Position numbers and translations under genes: made by a program. From contig JH153238.1 in the NCBI GenBank assembly GCA_000226015.1, forward strand, positions 1 through 26,495: DNA of 26,495 bases. The letters run 5' to 3'. The stretch's first letter is position 1; each line of letters starts with the position of its first letter. Positions 1 through 9,800 of the stretch are shown one piece after another. Source of the DNA: Mnemiopsis leidyi. Lineage: Eukaryota > Ctenophora > Tentaculata > Lobata > Bolinopsidae. The notes under the pieces were generated by a model that was not told the origin of the DNA, did not search any database, and saw only the letters and a list, made by a program, of their open reading frames with translations.

Positions 1-390
1 AGTCACCTTGATCACAGGTTGAAGAGCCTTCAGTTCATTTTTAACCATGATCTCTAAGGTTCCATTGTCAGTTGTTGAGGGTACAGAGAGCTGGTATGAG
101 TGTGGACATGTGTAGCAGTCTTGACACTGTCAGCTCTCTAGTGATAGCACCATTTCTTCGCTTAAACCCTTCAATCCAACACAACATAGATGCCAATACT
201 TGTTACAATTTTGACACTCCAAAGAAAGTTCATCCTCTAAATACTTCTTACATGGACAATAGTCAAAGTCATTTGAAGAAGCTTCACCTGAGTCTTGAGC
301 TGATTTCTTCTTTGGACTCTTAACAACCTTCTTTGGTCTGCCAACACGTTTCTTCTCCATCTTGTTCAACTTGTCATCGACACCGGACAT
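1..390 (-). pseudogene. PHD-finger protein remnant, transposon-type
   Basis: Minus-strand reading from ATG at 390. A basic N-terminus with an AT-hook-like GRPKK, then a C4HC3 PHD pattern: YCPC, CQNC, H-x2-C in YWHLCC. The conserved Trp before the last Cys pair is a TGA stop (132-130). The same frame then continues QCQDCYTCPHSYQ and stays open to the window edge. PHD fingers followed by a helical stretch like IMVKNELKALQPVI are common in repeat-borne ORFs of invertebrate genomes (knowledge-based judgement). It is most likely a decayed mobile-element copy; a host PHD gene cut by the window edge cannot be excluded. No introns are visible. Confidence 0.6.
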
Positions 391-1476
391 ACCTCAAATT
401 ATTTGTATAATAGTAGTGTTGAAAGTATTAAAATAGTTTTGAAAATGTGTTTTACTTTGGAACTAACTGGTTGGTATTCATTTACTTAAATTATGTTAAA
501 TAAATCAGTTACATACCATGCCCATTAATATATTTTTGATCAAGTGTTGACTGATCAGTTATGCTTAGTATTTGGTACAGTTTTTGATTGATATCAAGTT
601 GTAATTAAAGATGTGATAATTTTTAAACTGATCATCCAACTTTATTCAAGTTTAAAAGCTATAGCTAGCTTTTCAGACAATTCAACCTATATTTGACCGA
701 TTAACAATGTCGTACTGAAACTGCCATGAACCGCTTTGACACACAGGCTTTTTAAGATCAACTTAAAATGTTTAACAAGCCAAGAAATTGGTACTTTAAG
801 GGAGACTAAATTCAATCCCAGTTTTTAACATAAGCATCAAAAATGAATGTTTCAGTATGATATTGTAAATCTTGTTGGACAATCTGATATTTTCCATGGA
901 TCACTGTTAATATGAAGTTTTTGTTTTTTGCCAAAACAAAAATGATTATGTGGATATGGGTATTATTGGCAAAAATTTTTGTCTGGCAGACGGAATTAAC
1001 ACCTATTTGTTCCCCCAGTTTTCACAGTTCACATTACACCGACTTGTTTTCACGGCTCTCTTAATACACCGCTTTTGGTTATCTCAACAGGCCTAACATA
1101 AGTAGCTCAAAGAGTCTGGTGAATTTGGTCTGAATACTGTACAGTAATCCAGTAAGTGAATTTTGCCACACGTTGCCTGACCTGCAGCTGCCGCGATTCG
1201 ATCAAGCGTCAACCCCCTTTGAAAATTGAAAATGGGCCGCAACGCAAGGCAAAATGAATTTTCGTGGATAGCTATTTTGCGTATTTTGTTGTGAACAACT
1301 TGTCTGACTTTATCCGACCCTCATTCGAAGCGAATAGAGGAATATAAAAAGACGGCGAATAAAATGACGGGAGGGTGCGCGCTGCTGTACAATGAACAAC
1401 TAGCTCAAGGACACAGCGGACTGTTTGGAGGATGGTCTAAAGCCTAGCTATCTTGTTTTTCAAGGAGGTTGTTCAT
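391..1476. other. Region without recognisable genes
   Basis: AT-rich to about 1190, then of mixed composition (CGCGATTCG, GACGGCG) up to the repeat cluster. No convincing ORF, RNA gene or terminal repeat was found. Confidence 0.5.
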
Positions 1477-1823
1477 GTTGACGAGATGATATCCGTCTAA
1501 CGTTCTAACGTTGAGTAAACGGGCGATGCGCGTCTAAAAATATAATTTCTTCGAAATTAAATTCATTTGTCTGTTGTTGAGGTGTTACATGTACATGACT
1601 CGCGTGCGGCTTGCAGCTTGCTGCTCTCTAGTTAGGGTTTGATCAATAAAGAATTCATAGGTCATGCTTGACGAGATGACATGATATCCGTCTAACGCCA
1701 GCAGCCAGGAGAGCAGCATGGCAAACTGTGAGCCGCGCGCGGGTCGGGTAACATCTCGACAAAGTTTTCTGCTCTCCTGGCTAACTTTTCGTTAGAACGT
1801 TAGACGGATATCATCTCGTCAAC
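1477..1823. mobile_element. Inverted-repeat element (MITE-like), first of cluster
   Basis: The 34-bp sequence at 1477-1510 (GTTGACGAGATGATATCCGT, then CTAACGTTCTAACG) occurs as a perfect inverted copy at 1790-1823, giving a 347-bp element. Inside it, AGCCAGGAGAGCAG (1703-1716) is inverted at 1769-1782, and part of the terminal motif recurs at 1668-1697. It has no coding capacity. The length and terminal arms suit a non-autonomous DNA element. No clear target-site duplication was seen. Confidence 0.7.
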
Positions 1824-1922
1824 ACCTCGAAAAGGTCATGCCAGAATTAGAAATGCTTGCTAAACACGTATATCATATATCCATCATGGCTGTGTGACTT
1901 GCTCTAACTCAACCATCAATTC

Positions 1923-2012
1923 GGGCGATGCGCGTCTAGAATTTATTTGCCAGGCCAGAAATGCGTGAGAGCGCGTGATGGCCATGGCCGCGACAATAGG
2001 TTATCAACCTAT
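1923..2012 (+). repeat. Direct repeat copy 1 (GGGCGATGCGCGTCTAGAA type)
   Basis: About 90 bp beginning GGGCGATGCGCGTCTAGAA, with the common core CCAGGCCAGAAATGCGTGA and ending in the palindrome ATAGGTTATCAACCTAT. A second copy lies at 2107-2199, and the first 17 bases also occur at 1521-1537. Confidence 0.7.
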
Positions 2013-2041
2013 AAGATTCGGGTATCACCGCGACAACACCT

Positions 2042-2074
2042 AGCTTGCTGCTCTCCTGGCGAGAGCAGCAAGCT
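2042..2074. repeat. Perfect 14-bp hairpin
   Basis: AGCTTGCTGCTCTC (2042-2055), loop CTGGC, then its exact reverse complement (2061-2074). Related CTGCTCTC pieces at 1620-1628 and 1769-1777 suggest this is a recurring part of the element family. Confidence 0.7.
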
Positions 2075-2106
2075 GCTCTCAAACGTTTATAATTATAGAA
2101 CGTCAA

Positions 2107-2199
2107 CGGGCGATGCGCGTCTAGAATTTCTTCGAAATTCGCCAGGCCAGAAATGCGTGACAGCGCGTGATGGCCGCGACAGTAGGTTATCAACCTACA
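2107..2199 (+). repeat. Direct repeat copy 2
   Basis: Second, longer copy of the 1923-2012 unit, with an added TTCTTCGAAATTCG palindromic piece that also occurs near 1547-1560. Ends GTAGGTTATCAACCTAC. Confidence 0.7.
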
Positions 2200-2229
2200 A
2201 ATTATAGAACGAAACGTCCTAACGTTTTA

Positions 2230-2622
2230 TTAGAACGTTAGACGGATATCATATCGTCAAAACCTGGCCCTTCCTAGATTGACGAGATTATTTGACGAGA
2301 TTATATCCGTCTAACGTTCTAGCTGCGTGAGTCGGGTATCAGTATCACCGCGACAACGAGATTATATCCGTGATACCTGACTCTCGCAGCTCAAAGCTCG
2401 TCAATCAGATCTTGGTTCTGCAATGCATACCGTAAAGCAAGCACAAAGCTCGTCAATCAAATCCTAGCCAATTGTTCTGCCATGCATACAGGACATTTAC
2501 ATGTTACAGCTTCAGCCGAGACGGGGCATATTGATATAAGTTTGTCGCGGTGATACCCGACTCACGCAGCCTAAAGCTGAACGATCGTTCGTTAGAACGT
2601 TAGACGGATATCATCTCGTCAA
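2230..2622. mobile_element. Nested inverted-repeat element
   Basis: The terminal motif of the 1477 element recurs at 2292-2320 (plus, with one T for G change) and 2594-2622 (inverted), enclosing 331 bp. Immediately inside is a second inverted pair: GCTGCGTGAGTCGGGTATCA at 2322-2341 against its inverse at 2541-2570. A further single terminal copy lies at 2231-2260. The nested arms suggest successive insertions of related fold-back elements. Confidence 0.65.
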
Positions 2623-3783
2623 ATATAAGTATAACTCACTTCCATGATAACTCAGTCGCAAATTTTGTTCATGTACTTCTTTCATCCACAAGATATTATT
2701 ATTTCCTTGTGTTGCAGTAGTGATTCGCCTAACCACAAACCAGGTGCTTAGCCTTACGCCGCGCGAAAATTCTTATAGTCTCATTTGCAGTAATAATTAC
2801 AAAATAAGAAGTATAAACACGTGAACTCGTTACTAATGATTATAAAATATCATTAATAAAGAACATCATAATTCCATTATGGCAGTTTTCGATCCTCAAC
2901 CCATCAAAATCAAAAGTTAAGTACCCTACTACCCTTGTACTTGTAGAAATAGAATTAAAAACAAGTTCAAAGTCGCGGGTTTTCCTCAGCAGAAATTTAG
3001 TGACTAAATAATCAAATTAGCAAATATCGCAATACGATCACTCCGAAAGTGAATCTCAATCTTTAAGTTACTTATAAGTTACTATAGTAACTTACTATAG
3101 TTGTTCCATTTGATGTAAACTTGCTTTATGGAAATTAGTAAAAAGTCAAATATACAAGTCGCATACTTATAAAAATGTAATGTATAACACATTAAAATTC
3201 TAATGTATAAAACAGTGAGTCATTATGATTATAAAGTTGTTATGTTTTTATCAAACGTTAAGGTGCACTTAATATAAAATAAAGTTGTTTATAGAATTTC
3301 ATACTTTTCCAACGAAATATATACTGATAGTGATACCGATTTTTAGTGCAAAATTTATCACTATCCATTATTGGTATCGCTATCACGTTCTTCTATGACT
3401 TTTTCCATGTCAAAGTGAAAATAAAGTCGTAATACATAAATAAATATTAACTTAGGAATATAGAAAGATTAAGAATATTCTTCAAACACATAGGCTGTGA
3501 GTGATTTATGAGTGGGTCATACCAATTATATGTACACGTTAGTCTCAATTTAAAATTAAAAATCTAAGGGTTAGAAGAATCTCTGAATCAAGATTCCCAC
3601 AGCAACATCAACTTGAAACCTTGAATCTATACATGTTTCAATTCAGCAATATTTCAAGTTTACTCGCTCTATAATTAAAGGAACCTCTCAAACGTCATCT
3701 GGAGTCTCGTCACTGTCACGTCACATAATTTAAGCATCTAATTTTCCCGGAAAGTGGCCTAGTATAAGCGGGGGCAGCTTAGT
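2623..3783. other. AT-rich intergenic / laminin 3' flank
   Basis: No coding region recognised. Short imperfect repeats occur (TTACTATAG twice near 3080-3100). The laminin 3' UTR should lie in the right part, but no canonical AATAAA was seen on the minus strand close to the stop codon. Confidence 0.4.
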
Positions 3784-3870
3784 TTACACATTGTTAGGGT
3801 TATAACACTCCGTGTCGTCGGGAAGTTCAGCTTCAATCTTCTGTAGGGTCAGAATTTCTTGCTGCATCAT
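3784..3870 (-). CDS. Laminin gamma exon 22: C-terminus and stop
   Basis: 28 codons plus [22 protein letters not shown] ends the coil. Six residues (YNPNNV) follow the Cys that in LAMC1 pairs with the beta chain. The Glu found third from the C-terminus in human gamma-1 and gamma-2 is absent. Confidence 0.92.
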   Translation of the reverse strand: MMQQEILTLQKIEAELPDDTECYNPNNV

Positions 3871-6800
3871 CTGAAATAACATAAGCTGACCAAGAGTATA
3901 CCAAGAGTATACGTAAATCTAAATCAAAATGCAAATTTCAACAATAAATGTTCATAAATCTTTGTTATCATCTTGCTTATGTAAAGATTAAATTTTTAAC
4001 AGAACCAACACAGTAACACTTCTTAAAAAGTTGAAACTATTCCAAATCAACAAAGAAGAACGTACCTTTATTTGGGATCTATAATAGTCAATCTTATCTT
4101 CCTGCTCAGCTGAGATTCTCTTCATCTCAGCTATCTTGTCATCAACGCCTGTAGGAGGATTGGAAAGTTAAGTTAAACGGTACAATCCTACTAACAGTAG
4201 TAAAACAGCCACAAATAAGATCGAATACTGAAAACTTAAATTTGAGACTGCATACCAGATTCATCCATTCTCTGGTCCGCCAAAAATAAGATCAAATATT
4301 GAAAACTTAAATTTGAGAGTGCATACCAGATTCATCCATTCTCTGGTCCGCCAAAAATAAGATCAAATATTGAAAAATTAAATTTGAGACTGCATACCAG
4401 ATTCATCCATTCTCTGGTCAACCAAAAATAAGATTAAGATATTGAAAACTTAAATATAGGACTGCATACCAGATTCATCCATTCTCTGGTCCGCCTGGGT
4501 TAGTTCCCCGATTAACTCCTGCAGTCGAGCAGAATCCATACTGTCGATATCGTTCAGCTGCCTCTGTAGGTCTCTTAGTTTCTCGTCTCCTTCCGATATG
4601 GTACCGGCTAGACGAGGGTATGTGTTAGGTGGTGTAGTAGTTGTCATGGTTTAGAACGGCCGGTCTTGTTGTAATGGTGAAGTAGTCTTTATGGTGTAGT
4701 TGTCGTCATGGTGTAGTAGTTGTCAAAGTGTAGTAATCGTCATGGAGTAGTTGTCGTCAAAGTGTAGTAGTTGTCAGGTTGTAGTAGTCGTCAAACAGCG
4801 CACTACAACTTACCTAGCGTGTCGGCACTGTCTTTACTGTCGGCGGCTTTCTTAAGAACCTCCTTTAAAAGAGCAGTTCCGTTAGCAGCCTCACTTCTCA
4901 GCCGGCGTACCTCCTCGAGCGCCGCCGCCACATCTTCACGAAGCGTTTCGGCGTCATCCGCGGCAGTTCGTGAGCCGGCTAAAAGGTCTCCGATTTTACC
5001 TGTGACCTGGAGAAATAAAATTAATTGATGCATTTTATGGGAATATTTGAAGTTAATCTTTTGTTCATCAAAAAGCGACCTTTAAAGGAGAAAGGTAGGT
5101 ATCCTCGACTACGATTTACCTCGCGAGCATTGTTCAAAGACTCCTCCAGGTTTCCTTTAGCTGTTTTGATAGAATCCAGTACCTCCTCCATATCTCTTTT
5201 TCCATCACCCAATTTCTTTCCAGCAGTATCGACCTGAATTAATTTCCATTAGATCTACGGTAACATTATATTTCGTCCACGTCGACAGCATTAGCAGCAA
5301 AGAGCAAGGGTTACTTCAACCAGAATAACTCAGATTCTCCAAAACGCCTAAAAATTCGTAAATCTGCAAACCTTCTTCTCCGCGGCATCAAGCGCAGTTT
5401 CCAAGCTGTCCAATTCTGCTACCGCATTCTCAGCCTTATCTTTTGCCTTCTCGACCTCCCTTTCAAAGTTCTGAAGTACTTCCAACAGCTTCTGAGCATC
5501 TGCGGAGTTTGCCAGGTCAGTACACAGAAACCAAGTCAAATTTTCTATATTCTAGCGTTAGATTGTGCTGCAATATTAACTTGGGTTAACAAGGGTTTAG
5601 AATGCACATTTGATTTTTCCATCACATGACTACTGTATCCCGGGATCAATGAGTATTTGTAATCGTTGTAACAATGGAATCATGTCAACTCATAACCGCC
5701 CTACGACACCAAGTAGCATTTCAACTCTGTTCGAGGTCTGGTTTAACTGTTTAACTGTTTATCGCCGATCTCTCCCCTCTTTATAAAACCACACCACAAG
5801 ATCACGTCTACACAGTGCTAGTTTTCTCTAGACAACAGCTGTTACAGTTAACCGGCCGGAATGTGTCCCATTGGCCGATCTCCTAGAAAGAGGTGACAAT
5901 TTCTTTGATCCCAGCAACCAGGTGCCACCTTTTAAATTTTAAAATGGCATTTTTTGTGGCGCTGCTGCATCTGATAACATGTCATAGTCCAACTATTGTT
6001 AACGATGTGCTCTACTTCGTGTCATCTTAAACCTGAAATTGTTACCGTCCAATTCGTCGGTTTTTTTGCCGCGTTTAGGAATTATTGCAATCGGGGATCA
6101 TTTCAGTATTTCACTTTTTACTGACTTTAGATATACTGACTTGATATTCACAACTTGTTGTTAGCTCAAAACCTCAATCCTGATTTAACAAGTAGGATGA
6201 AAACGCCAGATCGCAAATGAAACTACGCCAGATTGTAGATGAACCTACACCAGATTGTACATGAATCTAGCGGTGACACTTCTCTTCCTAACAAACCTAC
6301 ACTTAGCTCTACACTCCCATCACAAAGAGGTTCAGTGGGGGGAGATAGAGACCCTGATAAACACCTATCTTTGTACGGGCGACACAAGCTGGACTAACAA
6401 CGACATGATATCGCCCCGTCTCCGGATATCGGTAATGCTTCCCACCGACATATTCTGTAGGAGACCTATACATATGTTGGAGTATCTGCAACTCATGGAG
6501 CAGGTCTGGGCAACTATGGAGGAGAAGAAGAAGAGTAACTTTACTCGGTGCACCAGCACAGCTCTGGATCACACCACTAAGATGTTGTTTTGTTGTCGTC
6601 AGTTCCGGGGTTTTCTTCACGGGCTGACGGGAATATTACTAACGGCAATGTGTGAGGAGGGTAAAGAAGTAGCTCGGGAAGAAGTTTGTAGTTTTATCAG
6701 GTTCTTGTCCAGTGATGAGGGTGTAGAGGAGTTTTACAGAATGTCTTCTTATTTCTGTAGTTCAGGGTGCGAGTATCCCTCAAGAGACAGTTGGGTCGAA

Positions 6801-9800
6801 AAAAGAAGTCTTGATATGACCATGGCAGACACTCTTATCGTGATAAAATCAAGTTTCAGTTTAGAAAACAGCACCGAGAGACGGTTTTACAATCCAAAGT
6901 ATCGAAATTATGATCGATTATCGCGATCTGATCGCTATATTGACCATAATATCGACAAACATTATGGGCCAAAGAAAACACCCAATCAGATGAAGGAAGA
7001 GCAGGTGAAGAGCAGAAAAAGGCGCCAATACGACCAGGCGAGTTTGGTGCACGTGCTGCAGGACCTGGCGTGCGGGAAGTGGTACATCCCACTCCCGGAG
7101 AAGGACGAAGGTACGTCCCTGCTGAGCACCATCATTGTCCTGGGGAAGCTGGGGTGTTGTTTCTTTAAGATCCTCCTCTGATACTGAAGTAACATTGGAG
7201 ACACGCCAACCAGCTTAATAAGCTTCATTTTTATCACTGTCAAGTGAATAGTTTCTGCTTTAATTGATCAGAAAATTGAGGCAAGGAGCGCTAATGATCT
7301 ACATCACAAAGTTATGATCTGTTCAAACTCCAAAAGTAGACTGTGATGAGCTTGGTTGAATGATTTATCATTTATTCTTCTCAACATTCTACACCTGCTA
7401 TGAGATGTGTACCTGCTATGAGATGTGTACCTGCTATGAGATGTGTACCTGCTATGAGATGTGTACCTGCTATGAGATGTGTACCTGCTATGAGATGTGT
7501 ACCTGCTATGAGATGTGTACCTGCTATGAGATGTGTACCTGCTATGAGATGTGTACCTGCTATGAGATGTGTACCTGCTATGAGATGTGTACCTGCTATG
7601 AGATGTGTACCTGCTATGAGATGTGTACCTGCTATGAGATGTGTACCTGCTATGAGATGTGTACCTGCTATGAGATGTGTACCTGCTATGAGATCAGCAC
7701 ATTCCTGGACTGCCTGCTGACTCTGTCTCAGAGCTTCCTCCGCCTGGCTCTTCAGCTGTGCCATGCCGCTGTCTGCCTCCTCGCCAGCCGACAACAGACC
7801 CTCGGCTGCCTCAATTGTTCTGTTAGCCGTCTCTTGCATCTGAAGAGACAATTGGCTTAGCGAAAATTATTTTCATATTATAAATACAGGATATTTGTAT
7901 CGACTAAATCTGCCAAATGAAATCGTTGATTTTAATATGCTTTAAAAAATAAAGTGGTACAGAATACTATCTATGTATCAGCAAAATATTCCCATAAAAT
8001 AGGCCGGCATAATATTCCCATACAAGGACCAGAACAAAATGACGATGCGACTGCTATAGCATTTCAGTATCGTAACCTGGATCTGCATTGATTTTACTTC
8101 AACGTATTTCAATTGCAAGTTTTAAGGTAGCCAGTCCATAGATTTTAAATCAAAGCAATAGAAGAAAAAAGATTACAAATATGGACTTAATTTAGGTGAT
8201 ATTTAGAGTACGTCACTACGACCTCTAGACTAGATATACGCACTACACGACATAAAACTAAGTCTCGACTGTTCGTTAAGTTAGATTATTCGTTAAGTTA
8301 GATTATTTTAGCGGTACCCATAGACTTCCACTTGTTCAGCTCAATTTAAACCTGTTCCTGAAATCGATTAGGACTCTTCTATCTGCTCTCAATTCACCCT
8401 CAATATGAACAAGTATTACAAGCACTAACTACCGGAACAAGTGAAACTGTGTTGATGTCATCGTTTAAAGTACTGGTGTGTGAGCCAATGTTTAACAGAA
8501 AGTTTGATATCAACAGACTGATCATATCGCAGACTGATCATAGCGAAGATCGATTTCACTTCAACAAGTAGAAATCTGGAAGATAGCTGCTAGACAGAAA
8601 CATTAGAGTTATATCCTTACCTCATTAGCACGTTGTTGAAGCTGAACGGCGTCATTTGCTGCCTCCTTAGCTTTCTCATCCAGCTCAGCCAGACTCTCTT
8701 TCAGGGCCTCTAGGTCCAGACCACTGCTTGCACTGCATGCCTGAAAAGTAGCTTGTGATTATCATACACAGAAACCAGAGTTGGTATAGCGTATTAAGAT
8801 AAATTCAGGCGTCGATAGTGTTGGACTGCTGGTGTTTGTCTTCTACTCTTAATCTTATACTCTTAATGTTTGTCTTCTACTCTTAATACTTTATCTAAAT
8901 TTTAGATGACTAAATATTCCAATTTCAATGTTTAATCAGATGTTGTTGTAGGCTAATGAATGGTTTATGTTTAACAATTAAACGATTCAAGTGAAATATT
9001 CTAAATCTGGCTTCTATACTTACGGATTCCTTGAGCTGCTGTGCTGCCTGGAGAGTATCTTCTGCGGAGGAAATGTAGTTTGTAGCGGCGTTCTTGGCGA
9101 GAACGTAATCCTCGTTCAGTTCCCGGATATCGTCGGTGAGCGTCTCTAGCTTATCCTAAACAACCATGTAATTGTATATTAGCAAAGATACAAAATTACA
9201 TTGATTTGGACGAGATTTTTAATCGTTACTTAATCACAGTAACGCACTGCTCAGTAGAAACTCAACACCGTAGCTCCAAGTGACAAACTTAAACAAAGAT
9301 GAAGATTGAAGATACATGGATACGCTGGTATTCCATATTTTAGAGAGTCAATTTCTGAATCTCTTTATTTTCCAGCCGTATACCGTTTTAGCAGTATTAA
9401 AATTTTCAATTATCTATTCTGATGCAACCAAGGATTGTACTTTTCACGTGCACAGTACAATACTAAAATAAACAGTACAAGACCTGGGTCTCTCTCAAAG
9501 TATTTCTTGCGTTCTTAGCCGTGTCAAGAGCACTGGTGGACAAGTCTTCTGCTTCCTGTGCCATTGCCACAGTCTCTTGAGACTTGGCTTCTTGCTCCTG
9601 GGCTATCCTTCTTGCTCTGCGGAGTGCGGATATTTGTGTTGGGGGGATGTGCAAACTACACGTGGAGAATTTATCTTAATCTAAATGAAAACCTTTAGGC
9701 GGTTGAATTATTAATTTTTACATGAGCTGAATAACTGAATATATGATAAACTGACTGGTTAGCTTTCTTCTGCATCTCACTATTCTCGTCAGATAACGTG

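Larger units (their letters stand above)
5500..7682. other. Laminin intron hosting a nested gene and a minisatellite
   Basis: 2183-bp intron between exons 16 and 17. From 5500 to about 6200 it is unremarkable apart from a TATA-like site. It then holds the plus-strand ORF 6261-7181 and the 18-bp array at its donor end. Confidence 0.8.

Noticed and set aside
1936-2207. Overlapping ORFs on both strands in the repeat cluster
   Set aside because: They follow the inverted and direct repeats and mirror each other; no protein motif is present.
6261-7181. Insulin- or relaxin-like precursor, because of paired Cys and a basic cleavage site
   Set aside because: The Cys spacing does not fit B- and A-chain patterns.
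7393-7698. CRISPR-like array (also 24196-24545)
   Set aside because: Units are contiguous with no spacers, in a eukaryotic intron; these are minisatellites.
7360-7860. Plus-strand ORF of CYEMCT repeats
   Set aside because: It is the reverse reading of the 18-bp array and laminin exon 16. The minus strand carries the conserved coil and splice sites.
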